Shown piece after piece: positions 1 through 11,637 of a stretch of 64,000 nucleotides of DNA. The stretch is from Acanthococcus lagerstroemiae. Lineage: Eukaryota > Arthropoda > Insecta > Hemiptera > Eriococcidae. Position 1 is the stretch's first letter. Every line of letters begins with the position of its first letter. The DNA is taken from assembly GCA_031841125.1 (NCBI GenBank), contig CM063109.1:36150038-36214037 (forward strand), read 5' to 3'. A model generated the notes under the pieces. The model was not told the origin of the DNA. It did no database searches and worked only from the letters and a program-made list of their open reading frames with translations. The position numbers and the translations under genes were made by a program.

Positions 1-739
1 TTGCCCCCAGTGGGTGAGTAAGATGACTATTGCATCAAGGCGAGATGATTACACATGACAAACAATTTTTAACTTTTAAAAAATACCATTTTATTTGATC
101 ATTTTTCATTTTGAAACACAAAATTCACATGTAAATTTTCCAGTAATAAATGTTTACAAAGCTTTTAAGTAAAATCGACGATTTTTCAAGTTTGGTTAAA
201 CAAAAAATGATCAAAATCGGCTCATCTTTTTGCTGCGTCTCGAATGGAGTGCTCCTGTGATACTAAAACTTGCTTTTTGAACATCTTTCTGTGCCATGCA
301 TTTTCTATCGCTTTTTCGTTGGTAATTTCTAAAAAAAACATAATAAAAGTCACCTTGCCACTATTTTTCAGCCTGAATGTTCACAATTTTTACGCAACTT
401 TCTTACCATCATATTTATGAAATTATTACCGTAAACGATACTTACCGAACTATGTTTATGGACCGTAAAACACAGATAGTGTAAATTTGAAATTTTGAAA
501 CACATTCCTCATTTAGTAGTCTCGAAAAATTACATTTTTTTTCTCAGTAAAACAGATAAATCGAGTTTGAGCAAAAAATTCGTGGCCGAATATTACTGAA
601 CTTTGTGGTTTGTGTTTTTGTTGAATAAACGACGTGCAGCAAGTCAGTGTTGCCAACATACAACAGGAACGTACAAAAAGACGCGATAGTCTTCTTACGA
701 CCCTGCGTCATCTTGCCACCCGCTACTCTAAATCATTCA
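1..739. other. AT-rich stretch, nothing recognised
   Basis: No coding potential, repeat relative or palindrome was recognised here. It ends where the LINE remnant begins at the reverse-transcriptase aspartate motif. Confidence 0.4.
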
Positions 740-1680
740 CGATTTGCGGATGATATTACTAATTAGTAAAAGTATGGACGAACTAAGAACAATGGTAAAA
801 GAACTCCTAGAAGAATTTTTTTTAAATAATTATTTATGATTATTTCTTTTTTTTCCCCTTCTCTTCTTAATTTTGTAATAATTTCTTATGGTATTAATCT
901 CCCCTTCCCTGTAACTGGTCACCTGGCTGTTGGAAAGGGGAGTAAAATATACACGTTATTATTATTAAAACGGGTAGAACAAGTAACATACCAAAAACGA
1001 AAATTATGTCAAACATAGAAGCAATTAAGATAAGAGAGAAAGAAATAGAATCTGTTCAGGAATATGAGTATTTAGGCCAAATAATGTCTTTCAATAAGAG
1101 GGGGGGGGGATGAAGAAATAAAAGCCAGAATAGAGAATATGTGGAAGGCATACTGGGACCAAAAAACCATAATGAAGGGCAAAATGGGACTAGGAATCAA
1201 GATTAAAATTCTAGAAAGTTGTATAACCCCCGCACTAACGTACGGGTGCCAGACGTGGTCACTCACAAAAGATAGCGTCAATAAACTCTACACAACCCAG
1301 AACAGCATGCTGAGAAGTATCCTCAATATAAAATCAAAATACCGAATAGCATTATCGGAAATAAGAAGGCGAACAAAAACAAAAGACATCAGGTATATAA
1401 TTAAGAAAAATAAATTCAGGTATGCGGGCTATTTAGCGAGAGGAAAGGAAAGCTGGCATAAAAATATGATAGAGTGGACGCCTTGGGACTTCAAAAGAAC
1501 CAAAGGTAGACTGGCGACTAGATGGAGGGACGAAATATCAAGAGTAGTGGATACCCCATGGCACCGTATGGTCCAAAATTGTTCGACATGGAGGCGGATA
1601 ACGGAGGTTATGCCTTAAGTTGGGCAGACTAGTGGCGTCTTACCTACTAGTCAAAGCTGTAATAATAAATAAATAAATAA
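740..1680 (+). mobile_element. RTE-type LINE remnant (RT active-site motif to 3' tail), pseudogene
   Basis: This is the 3' part of a non-LTR retrotransposon polyprotein, reading left to right. RFADDI, the FADD form of the reverse-transcriptase catalytic motif, starts at 740; a one-base shift follows and then LISKSMDELRTMVKELLEE. The reading is interrupted at about 821-962 by T-rich and TAA-rich foreign sequence, then resumes with NIPKTKIMSN and VQEYEYLGQIMSFNK. A run of ten G's at about 1101-1110 breaks the frame again. The longest open piece is 1139-1618 (159 aa), with ITPALTYGCQTW and the RWRDEI segment usual at the C terminus of RTE proteins. The 3' end is an AATAAATAAATA-type simple tail at about 1660-1680. 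The 5' half, including the endonuclease, is missing. It is an inactive 5'-truncated copy. The RTE clade is assigned from the motif set and has not been tested by a tree. Confidence 0.85.
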
Positions 1681-2190
1681 TAAACTAAAAGGCATCCTAA
1701 TGCACTTGCTAATTGATATGCTAATAGTCATCCATAGGTGAATTCAGTACATTACTCCAGTTACCCACACACGTTATTAATTTTTTGCCACCCAAGTTTT
1801 CGGATATTCATATTATACTTATGTACCTGTCATTATGGATGTTGAAAACTCCTTACATGTGTTGATATGCAAATCTTCTAACATTGTACTATATGCTGCC
1901 TATGTCACATAATAAAGGTAGTTTTATCGAATGAAAAAACTGAGTATTCAAATTGCTAAGGAGGTACGTTCTTGTTAGTTCGTAACAAACTAGCCTGATA
2001 CCCAAAACGGTCAAAATTCTGAGCTATTCGTAATACTGATGAATTTATGTTATCTTTTATAAGGTCTACAAAGCATATTCGATACACTTCCCAACTTGAC
2101 GTATCAGTGCAGGTGATAACTACTAGGGCAGGATTTAGGGGTATACTTATGGGGCACAAGGCCCAAGGGCCCTCATTAACAGGGGTTCTC
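1681..2190. other. Stretch with no recognised feature
   Basis: AT-rich sequence between the LINE tail and the SINE. Short ORFs occur on both strands but none resembles a known family. Confidence 0.35.
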
Positions 2191-2191
2191 T

Positions 2192-2396
2192 TTTCCAATT
2201 TTATTCTCAACCCGAGCCCTGGAATCCGCCCTTTCGAGCACTACCTCAGAGACGTCGGGGACGCTATTAGGGCTGTCTTAGCCCTCTTCGCTTCTTGTCG
2301 AAAAACCGACCTAGGTCGAAATGTAGCGAGCCGCCAAGTGGACTAGAACCCGGGACTTCCAGATTCCGAGACCAGCGCGCTATCCACTCAGCCAAC
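2192..2396 (-). mobile_element. tRNA-derived SINE, minus strand, copy 1
   Basis: Read on the minus strand the element starts near 2396 with a tRNA-like head. A box-A-like TGGCTGAGTGG and a box-B-like GGGTTCTAGTCC sit at tRNA spacing, with a serine/leucine-type long-arm look. Behind the head is a unique body ending GGGTTGAGAATAAAATTGG. The body contains a core, GAGGTAGTGCTCGAAAGGG, that also occurs in the GC-rich retroposon at 50386-50962. A second copy at 47800-48012 matches over the whole length. The head is too degenerate to be a functional tRNA gene. No clear target-site duplication was found. Confidence 0.8.
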
Positions 2397-3312
2397 CAGA
2401 CCCACCAACCAAAATAAATTAATAAGGAGAATAAAAATTGATAAATTGAAACAAATTGTTTGCCGATCACCAGTCATTACCCATATGTACAAAGAATCCC
2501 GAATGTGAAAACAATATTACAGTCCCCTCTCCCCCGGTAAATTGCAAGTCCTAAAAAATTGCCATTAGTTACCATTGGCAACAAATAAAATCATTAAAAA
2601 TCAAATTCATAATTTAAAGAAAAAATAGGGTATACACATATTATTTTAGCCTTGACGTTTGAATTTTTCTTCTGCGGGCGCAGTGGGGGGGGGGGGAGCT
2701 TCACCAAGCTTGGATCCCGGAATTCAAAAATTTTGAATTCAGTTTTGATGACTACTATGGCAATGTATGTACTTTAAATGAATAAAGAAGAAGGAAACAG
2801 AAGAAAAACTAATTAGGACACTGTCCTAATCACATGTTAGGAAAAATGAATGAAGATAATTTATTATAACGTTTGGGGCTTTAAAGATTTGCAGTTTCTA
2901 TAATGGTTTTAATTAATGATACCAAGTAACTGGATAAAATAATGAATAAAAGAATATAAGAGGGAGAAGAACTTGAGAAATATTCTTTTTTTGTGTTCGA
3001 GAAAAATAAAGGAAGATGGCTGGGATTATTCATAGTATATCTGAAATGAAATACTTTTTAGAAATTGTTAGATATTCGACTGCGAACACTCGGTTAGAAG
3101 TATAGATAGTTATGCTCGTAATTGAACTATCCATAAAAATCACACCTGACGAATGAATGCTATGGAGCATCAGCGAATACCAAGTGTACGTTAATGAACT
3201 GAAAATAATACTAATGTTTCCATGTACAATTTATTGTACGCACTTGATACCTACATTCTGCGTAATTTATGCATGATATCCTTGAATTTCTAGTTAAAAT
3301 GTCTTTGTTTTT
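2397..3312. other. Stretch with short repeat fragments only
   Basis: Contains TTCTGCGGGCGC at about 2669-2680, which resembles the inner part of the hAT ends at 7561 and 8631, followed by a run of twelve G's. An imperfect palindrome, ATTAGGACACTGTCCTAAT, lies at about 2813-2831. Nothing coding was recognised. Confidence 0.35.
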
Positions 3313-5398
3313 TAGTGTCATCAAAAATACTGACTTGTACATGTTTTGTTTTCAGTTGCAATCGTTTTCAATGGGCTTCAGCAATATCTCACATTATCAA
3401 TATTTGAATTTAAGTGCCAAAATCAGATTCGAAGCAAGAAATAATAAAACTGTTCTATGTTTTCAAGAACATGATTCCAGCATACCTAGGTATACTTATT
3501 TATTATTATTATTTTTTTATTAAAAAATTTTTTTTGGTCTTTCAGCAGATGGAATTCTATGTGATGAATAATAATAACGTGCATCATCAGAAAAGCGAAG
3601 CAGACCAACTCATTGAAATAAAAATTATTTAACGAAAGAATTTTCAATCAAAAAAACAAAATTTTAAAAAAATTAAGGAAACTACTCTCATTAAATTGTT
3701 CTTTCTTCTATTCTTTTTTCTTCTTTCCTTCTTTACAACGTGAATATCTTCTTATGACCTGAGAAATACAATTTTGATGAGAAGAACGGTATTTTAAGAC
3801 ATTACAGTATTGTCTGCAAATTAGTACCTACTTTATTTTACTCATAGGGGCAACCAAGAATTACCTCTGCGAGGGGCTGAACTAAAAAAAAAGGACGGAG
3901 TAAATTTTATACGAAAAAGTAAAATACTTGACTTGTAATTTTTAGCTTAAAATTCCACAGAAGTTTTATTCGATACCGAAACGAAATAAACACGTTAAAT
4001 TACTTCGCTTAGTCACTAAGATTTTTCAAGCGAAGCTCAGGGCTTGGGGGGCGTTTTCAAAGGGCTTTAACAACATCTCACATTGTCAATATTTGGATTT
4101 AAGTAACCGCATCAGATTTATAACATGAAAAAATAAAATTGTTCCAGGTTTTCAAGAACATGATTCTAAAATACCTACGTATATATTTTTTTCAGTCTAC
4201 CTGCCGATGGAATCCTATGGGATAAATGGACGCTGTTAAAAGCGTAAAGGAACATTTGTAAACAAAATGAGTTATTAGTATCGTTGGGCAGAGCGTGAAA
4301 AGGAGAATTTTTCAAAATTGGACCCCGATTCAAAAATGTATACTCACGTTGAAACAAGCTTCTCAGTAAACACTATATGTCATCTAGTTTCTATATGGCT
4401 TTTGAACTTCGATGAATTACGTGTTCTCAAAAAGCAGATTTTGCTAGTTGGTTCCCTTGCGCTTAACAGCGTCCAAATAATAATAACGTTTATCATCAGA
4501 AAAGCGAAGTAGACCAACTCACTGAAATAAAAATTATTTAACGAAAGAATTTTCAATAAAGAAAACAAAATTTAAAAAAAAAATTAGGAAAACTTCTCTT
4601 ACTAAACTGTTCTTTTTTTTAAAAATAGGTACCTATTCTTTTTTCTTTTTTTCTTCTTTATAACATGAATATCTTTTTATGACATGAGAAAAATAATTTT
4701 AATGAGAAGAACGGTACCTATTTTGAGACTTTTAGAGTATCGTCTGCTAATAAGTACTTTATTTTATTTGTATGTTCATTCATAGTGTCGTTAAAAATGC
4801 TGATTGGCACATGAAGCCCTCAAAATCTCATTATTTTTTTATTATTTATTTATTTTCAACTTACAAACTATCCCATATATGAAAAATATTTTGTAACAAT
4901 GCTGTGTTTTTAGTTGCAGTCGTTTTTAGAGGTCTTCAGCAACATCTCACATTATCAATATTTGGTTTTAAGTATCAAAATCATTTTCATAGCATGAAAA
5001 AACAAAATTGTTCTACGTTTTCAAGAACATAATTCCTATCTACCTAGCTATACTATTTTTTATTTCTTCAGTCTGCTAGCAGATGGAATCCAGGGAGGAA
5101 TGATAACGTTCACCATCAGAAAAGCGAAAAGATCAATTGATTGAAGCAAAAATTATTTAACAAAAAATTTTCAATCAAAAAAGTGAAAATAATGAATTAA
5201 AAAAAAGAAGGAAAATTTCTAATAAATAATTGTTCTTTCTTTTGCCTATTCTTTTATCTATTTTTCTTTTTTTCTTCTTTACAACATGAATGTCTTTTCA
5301 TGACCTGAGAAAGACAATTTTCATGAGAGGAACGGTATTTTAAAACTTTAGAGTATTGTCTGCAAATAAGTACTTTATTTTATTTGTATATTCATTCA
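3313..5398 (+). repeat. Three-copy diverged tandem duplication
   Basis: Three direct copies of a roughly 540-610 bp unit lie in a row: about 3313-3850, 4050-4785 and 4786-5398. Shared landmarks in order are CTTCAGCAAYATCTCACATT, TTTTCAAGAACAT, CAGATGGAAT, CATCAGAAAAGCGAA, TTTACAACRTGAAT and GAGAASAACGGTATTTT. Copy 2 is longer because it holds a 247-bp transposon, and an unrelated spacer (3851-4049) separates copies 1 and 2. Each copy has a pyrimidine tract ending in CAG, but no conserved open frame runs through all three, so I do not call exons. The function of the ancestral unit is unknown. Confidence 0.75.
4228..4474. mobile_element. 247-bp TIR element inside tandem copy 2 (TSD AAAT)
   Basis: The ends are inverted: GGACGCTGTTAA at the left, and its complement ending in TTAACAGCGTCC at the right. 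The similarity continues inward as AAGGAACA against TTGGTTCCCTT. Directly repeated AAAT flanks it (4224-4227 and 4475-4478). Tandem copy 1 has the uninterrupted site, so this is an insertion. A related, end-damaged copy lies at about 10512-10700. It is non-autonomous. The superfamily is not clear from a 4-bp duplication that is not TTAA. Confidence 0.85.
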
Positions 5399-6589
5399 AG
5401 ACGAATCTTTCTCAGGGCCGTCGCTGCTACATGACGGGTAGAAGAGAGGTCTCAAATCGTTTTCAGAAACAGCATTTCGAAACATATGTTTACCACACGT
5501 TCAAGATGAAAAAAATAAGGACACTTCTGTGTCAATGAAATTCATGAGATTTCACTCGGCAATTTTGCTATTCATGCCACCACTCTCCTTTCCCCCTAAA
5601 AGTTCTACAAGAGTCTTAATACGTGTATTGGTTATTTTCGTCTTTATGTTAGTGAAACTACGAAAACTTTTTCAACTTAGAGTTTTATTATCTAAATCCG
5701 AAGCTAGCCAGTGCGACAATTCTTTTATGGAGACGAATTTCATGATATTGACCTTTGCAGGTGATTTTTTAAAAAAACTCATTTGAGAGCGGAGCGAGCA
5801 AAGTTTTTCAATTTTTCCGAACATTAAAAGAAAATGTACAATACAGCTACACTATGTAAGATGAGACTGGTTCATCTTGATGGCTGGTTCAGGCATGTCA
5901 GGCGACGCATCCACCATTATGATTATATTATCGCTTACACAATGTATTTTATTCAGATTACTCGAATGTATTTTGTGGATGTTTGTGTCGTTTCCTGAAA
6001 GAGTACGTGTTTTACCTGCGATATTATACATATTGGTAAGAGCGATCGAACATGGTTGAGTTTTGCGGGATTTCGTTTCTTGTCTTGCGAGAGAATCACT
6101 TCTATGTAACGATTCAAGTCGGTACCCTTTACACTGTCTTTTTTTCGCGTTTTGTTGTACATATTTTCATATTATTTCATCTTCAATTACAGTTCTTACT
6201 GCATCGTTCGGGCGATTTCTTTCGAAGCCAGAGTTCAAGTCTTATAATCGTTACATTCGCGAATTCGAGATAACCACAAAGGCAAGGTTCCGGCTTGTCC
6301 TGGAGGTGGTGGACCAGAAAACAAATGCGATAAGAGTGAAGACGATACAAATCTTGGGCTCTTAGGAGCGGTAGCAGACTATGGTTTCGGCATCGACGAA
6401 AATACTCGGAATTGAAGCAGTTTGGGAGGATTGGAGTGAGTCGTTCATCGATCCATTCGGCGAAAAGATAGCTGGCAGGAGATAAGTTTTGCTTTTAATT
6501 ACCTATCGTTATTTTAGGGGTTCGTTTACGGAATATGCCATGAAAAAACTTAATTCCGGATGCCGACCCCGATTTGTCTGATATGTCTA
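5399..6589. other. Unassigned stretch with short plus-strand ORFs
   Basis: Plus-strand open frames at 5529-5786 (85 aa) and 6063-6365 (100 aa) have no recognised domain. The second follows a CAG at 6192 and could be an exon or the upstream part of the LTR-element relic that starts at about 6590; the sequence does not decide. Confidence 0.25.
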
Positions 6590-7445
6590 CAGTCGTTCAT
6601 TGTTCTGGGGCTACCCCCTATACGTGATAAGTTGAACCGTAGAAAGGTTACAACTCAGAAAACTTCATTGCGGGAATTAGGTAGTTTGGAAAATATGGTT
6701 AAAAAGAATAATAATTTGAAAAGGTAGCTCAACTCCTAATTTGAAGCAGAATAACAGTAATTAATATGTACAACAGGAACAGTTCTGGGAAAAGGGTGGA
6801 CCCTATACGCAGAAGGATCACAAGGCGTGCCAGATTTGTGAGAAGTTGGGTAAATATGGAAGATTTCATACGGAAATGCTCTGTAAAAACAAAGAATACT
6901 AAGATCGCTAATAAAATACAGATGAGTTAGAGAAAATCATGAATGACGAACCGGAATCAAAAAACTAGTTCTCCATCCACTCATTGAGCTTAAAGTAAAA
7001 ATAGAAAAGAATGACGCGACAGGTTTATATGACTCCAGAGCAAATATAAGTATATGATTAATGAAGAATATTTAAAGAAAATCGGTAAGAATAACCAAAT
7101 GAAAAGATCGTTTATGATCAAAACAATGAGTGAAGTGGACAAAATGCAAGAAATATTATTCTTAAAAATGAAAATTTTTAATGTGTATTGAAAAATGGGT
7201 GCGATTTTTTGTTTGTTCAAGGGAATAATTTAAATATGATATGTTCTTATCGGTCTAGATTCAGTCATCGCTTTTTGGTTATGTCAGGATCATGAATTGA
7301 AAATATCTCAGATAGAGGAAAAGAGGAGAAAAGTAAGAATAAAAATCAGGTGGTGAATGAGGAGATTCAAGTTAATTGGAATGAGTTTATTCCAATAGAG
7401 GAATTCGATGCGAAGACTGGTCATCTGAATAATGATACTTTTGTA
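6590..7445 (+). pseudogene. LTR retrotransposon gag-protease relic (gypsy-like)
   Basis: Decayed plus-strand pieces appear in the order expected for an LTR-element polyprotein. A gag-like segment (LGLPPYVIDKLNRRK) is near 6610. A cysteine/histidine knuckle segment (CQICEKLGKYGRFH) is near 6826. A protease-like segment with YDSRANIS is near 7027, and a downstream stretch with LDSVIAFWLCQ is near 7255. VNEEIQVNWNEFIPIEE near 7350 resembles the protease-to-RT linker of gypsy-type elements. Stops and frameshifts lie between the pieces, and the protease DSG triad reads DSR. No long terminal repeats and no reverse-transcriptase core were found. This is an inactive fossil fragment. Confidence 0.55.
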
Positions 7446-7560
7446 CCTTCAAAAATTGTTTGTTAGAAAGGGAAGAGTACAATCTACTCCTGTACGCCTA
7501 CTCCGATCCGACTCCACTGCGGTTCTTACACTGCTGTCTCACCGTATGTGGTGTGCAGGA

Positions 7561-8631
7561 CAAGGGCGCCCGCAGAATTTTTTGATGAGGTAGCAAGAGA
7601 AAATGCTGACGACCATAATTTAACTCTGATTTTTGTATTTGAATTGAGATTAGTGAATAGTTAGTGCTAATTACTCAATTTTTCGAGACGAATTCGAGTC
7701 CGTTGTCAAATTTGAGCTACACTCATTTTTTGACCCATTCCGACCACATTTTCGAGCCTATCTCGGGAACGGAGGGTCACCGCCAAATTTGCAAACTTCA
7801 TGGGTCTGGTACACGAGATCACAAGGATCGTGACTTCGTGGGTCCGGTACACAAGACCACGGGGATCGTGAATTCGTGGATCCAGTACATGAGATCATGA
7901 GGGTCGTGACTTCGTGGGTCCGGTACACTAGATCACAAGGCAAGGGTTATGACTTTCTGGGCCCAGTACACGAGATCACGAGGGTAGTGCCTTCGTGGGT
8001 CCGGTACATGAGACCATGGGGGTTGTGACTTCATGGGTCTGGTACATGAGATCACGAGGGTCGTGACTTCGTGGGTTCGGTATACGAGATCACGGGGGTC
8101 GTGACTTTGTGGGTCCGGTACACGAGATCATGACCCGAATCTGGCGTGACTGCATCATGTATCGATGGTACTGCGCCGAGATCACGGGGGTTGTGACTTC
8201 GTGGGTCTGGAACACGAGATCACAAGTGTCGTGATTTTGTGGGTGGTCCGGATACGAATTACTCAATTTTTCGTGACGAATTCGAATCCGTTGTCAAATT
8301 TGAGGTAGACCACATTTTCGAATTTATCTCGGGAACGAAGCCTCACCGCCAAATCCGAACACCGAATTCGAACTCAGCGTGAAAAATTGAGTCAAAAACA
8401 GTCTTTAGTTCAAAATTTTTGATTTTTCGAATTTTGAAAAGTTCTTCATACTATACATCATAATTAAGTATCTTTTTTGGGACGATTATTGAACGAATTA
8501 ATTACATGAATCACGAATAATAGGTATCCCTAATGATGCACAAAAACATAAAAATAAACAAAAAACAAATAAATATAAAAAGCTTATGAGGTAGTGGTCG
8601 CTACCTCCGCTACCCTCTGCGGGCGCCCATG
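7561..8631. mobile_element. hAT-type non-autonomous element, 1071 bp (TSD GTGCAGGA)
   Basis: The termini are CAAGGGCGCCCGCAGA at the left and the complement of CATGGGCGCCCGCAGA at the right. The 8-bp direct repeat GTGCAGGA lies immediately outside both (7553-7560 and 8632-8639). CA-type ends with an 8-bp duplication are the signature of the hAT superfamily. There is no transposase. The interior is two direct ~105-130 bp repeats flanking a minisatellite. Confidence 0.88.
7670..8362 (+). repeat. Direct repeats enclosing a 38-bp minisatellite
   Basis: A segment starting ATTACTCAATTTTTCG and ending in TCACCGCCAAAT occurs at 7670-7798 and again at 8258-8362. Between them is a tandem array of roughly eleven imperfect 38-bp units. 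Key words per unit are GGTCCGGTACACGAGATCAC and GTCGTGACTTCGTG. One unit is disrupted at about 8130-8180. Confidence 0.85.
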
Positions 8632-8639
8632 GTGCAGGA

Positions 8640-9665
8640 ACATGGAACAGTGTGACTTTTTTTTCTCTCGTTTGTTTGTCTTACATAAACAGGCATAAAA
8701 GTATACAAAGAACTGAAACGGTTGAAGGTACATTTGAAGTCAAAGGTTGGATCAAATATCTGTTTTCCTGTATTCTAAATCAAAGACCATGTTTTGCCTT
8801 TAAACATTATACCTACATAGGTACCAACTTCACTGGTGTTCAGCAACTGAACTCTGCCAAAACTGAACCAACTAGTCAGATACTTTTTGGCAGTGAGTTC
8901 CAGAGCCCATGAAGGTTTATTAAAATCATTATTGCCTTCATTTGAGAGGTACGAATTCACTATCAATGACCAAGCACAGCCAAATATAGCCGCCTTTTGT
9001 TTCGTCTAGATACTTTTAATGCGAATGGCACGTGTAATAAATATTTATAAATTTCAACATTCCGAAAATATTTTATTTCTGCTGTAGGTATTATACCGTT
9101 TTGAGCGTCAAGCTTGATCCTTGATCCACGTAAAATATCGAACCGAAAACATTCAAGAGCGTTCTTTGATACTATAGACAGTTTACAACGTTAAACCAGT
9201 TTTAATTAACATAATTAGTTTGTTTCTGGAAGATGAAAGGTGATTCGTTTGTGCATTTTAGGGTTCGTTTATAAAATAATGGCGGTATTTGCTCGTAATT
9301 ATAAGAGAGAGAGAAAGATGGAAAGAGCGAGAGAAGAGAGAGAACTTTCACACGTTCTTATAATACATTTCCTCGTGTGGAACGTTGCAGCTCAGAAATG
9401 ATTTAATCCATATACCCCGAGGAACGGAAGTTTTATCGACTTATTCGTGAATTCTGTCGAATGTAATGGGTTAGGTATATTGAAGGCTTTGTTGTTCATA
9501 CGTAGAGGCAATTCCAAGTTAATATTATGAAATTTGTACTCCTAGAAGTATGCGTACATGAAGAAATGAGTTCAAAAATTCTCATCGGAGCGATTCGCAT
9601 ATTCGAACTCCGCTAGAAGCGCTGTAATCGCTGAACGAAAATATGAATTATGTAACTTATATCGT
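8640..9665. other. Stretch with a GA-rich microsatellite only
   Basis: Sequence without recognised genes. A purine-rich AGAG/GAAAG microsatellite lies at about 9301-9350. Confidence 0.4.
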
Positions 9666-9712
9666 AGCCCCTGAGACACCGTATCCCTGGCCCCGGAAAT
9701 TACCCTTCGAGT
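9666..9712 (-). mobile_element. Internal fragment of the GC-rich retroposon family
   Basis: Matches the internal part of the element at 50386-50962 (words CCCCTGAGACACCG, GGAAATTACCC and TTCGAGT). It directly abuts the first satellite monomer. Confidence 0.55.
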
Positions 9713-9883
9713 GAGGAGCAACAAAATCCCAACAAATCCATTGTAAAACGTAAAACTATTTCGTCTTCAGATTCCCATTTATTATTGGTCGGGAAGGTGA
9801 TACAAACATCTTCCTTTTTTCTAAAACAAAAATTGGCGTATGCCAACACTGTACAGTTCTAGTAGAGTGCATCCAGAAGAGGA

Positions 9884-11637
9884 CCCGATCTGCGAATTTT
9901 TCAGAAAAAGTGCTCAAATGTGACATGATAATTTCAGCACTTTTTTGTACAATTTGTGACAATTAATTCCACAAATCAGAGACGAGAACGGGTTTTTGTC
10001 AGTCTGCTGCCACCAGTGTCACAACTGGGCAGTTTTTAATACCATTTGTGACAAAAATGTGCTCATTTGTGACAGAAATGTGCTCATTTGTGTCAATTAA
10101 AAAAATGTCACGTTTAAGCAGTTTTTTGCTTACTGGGCAGTTTTTAATGCCACTTGTGACAGAAATGTGCTCATTTGTGCCATTTTAATAAGTGTCACAT
10201 TTACGCAGTTTTTTGCTCGCCTCTGCAGGCGCTGGTTATAGCCCCCGCTGCACCCTCAATTGTGAGCATTGCATAGGTATATTACATATATTACAGAAAT
10301 ATATTTCTGCCATAAGAATAAATAAATACACGATACCGCAAAGCGAGTGTGGTAGGAGCGCGATAACAATGTAAATAATGTAGTCAATATTTACAAAAAG
10401 CACGTAGAAAATGTATATTTTACATACATACAACAAAATAATAATTATAGATAGGTACTAAAAATAAAGTACAGGACTAAAAACAACCCCTGACTAAGTT
10501 GTTCAACTTAATTGGACGCTATATTCAGCGTCAAGGAACCAACCAACATTTGTAAACAAAATGAGTTATTAGTATGTTTGGAAAGAGCGTAAAAAGTAGA
10601 ATTTTTCAAAATTGGGCTGCCGATTCAAAAATGTGTACTCACATTGAAAAATGCTTATCAGTAAACGCTATGTCATATAGTTTCTACCAAAATATTGAGT
10701 TCTTATTTATATGCACTTTTGGTTTTGGTTGATGTTGGAGCGCTCCTTCTCAGAATACAAACTGCCAGCAATTCCAAAATGCACGGATATTATTCTCTCA
10801 GCGCAGTGCAATCACAAAATACAGGTATCATGCAGCTATGTTGATTCCAGCTTATCTATCAGGTGAACAAGCGTAGATACTTATAAAGGATGTTATTCTA
10901 CAGAAAAATTCCGCCAGCAAAGATCATCCGGAGGAAGATTATTATATACTTATCCTGTGTATTTTTTCCTCTTTCAGCCTGTTCTGTTATTTGGAGAGCT
11001 TCATCGTCTATATACGATCGAGTATATTTTGAAATCACTTGTGAACAGCGTGAGGAACATACACGCGCTGTTTACCAGTGATTTTGAAATATATACTCGT
11101 ATATATACTAAGAAGCTCAAAATAACAGATCAGACTGAAAGAGGAAAAATACACAGGATAATAATTATAATTAGGTAACTTACTCGTTTTCATTGTAGCC
11201 ATGTATTTCATTCGCACACGTGGTGGTCAAGGAGCACAGCAACACACGAACGAAATATATTTAAATATAAAATCATAAATTATAAGTAGTCGTCAAATTT
11301 CAAATTAAAACACAGAAATGAGAGCACAATCCCAGTTAGTACAAGACAATATATGTTCAAAGTTGAATTTAAGTATAACGATTAATTATTTAATTTCTAG
11401 GTTCTCTCAAATTGCCACAAATAAGCAGTTTTCTGCTTAAATATGACAACATAAACTGTCACACATAAGCATATTTGTGACACTTTAATGTCACGGAGGC
11501 CGTGTGACATATTTCCAGTGATAAAAGGGGCGGATCTAAATATTTACCACACTTTTACCACAAATTTGCGAAATTTACAGACTTGAGCACTTTTTTTTGC
11601 CACAGATAGTGTCACAAGCTTAAAAACGCAGATCGGG
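9884..11637. mobile_element. 1.75-kb TIR element inserted in the satellite
   Basis: It begins CCCGATCTGCG and ends CGCAGATCGGG, an 11-bp perfect inverted repeat, exactly where the monomer word GAAGAGGAGCAAC is split. The flanks share GA (or GGA, depending on how the last G is counted). The subterminal regions carry several copies of TTTGTGACA and AATGTGCTCA at the left, and the complementary TGTCACA and GAGCACTT at the right, like transposase-binding repeats. There is no transposase ORF. The interior holds a relic of the 4228-4474 element and a long hairpin. The superfamily is uncertain. Confidence 0.7.
10939..11168. repeat. Near-perfect ~110-bp-arm hairpin
   Basis: The left arm 10939-11052 and right arm 11062-11168 are almost complementary over their whole length; landmarks are CTGTGTATTTTTTCCTCTTT against AAAGAGGAAAAATACACAG. 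The loop is about 9 bases. Transcription from either side would give a long double-stranded RNA stem. Confidence 0.85.

Noticed and set aside
7799..8257. CRISPR-like regular repeats
   Set aside because: The 38-bp units are contiguous without unique spacers and lie inside a hAT element; it is a minisatellite.
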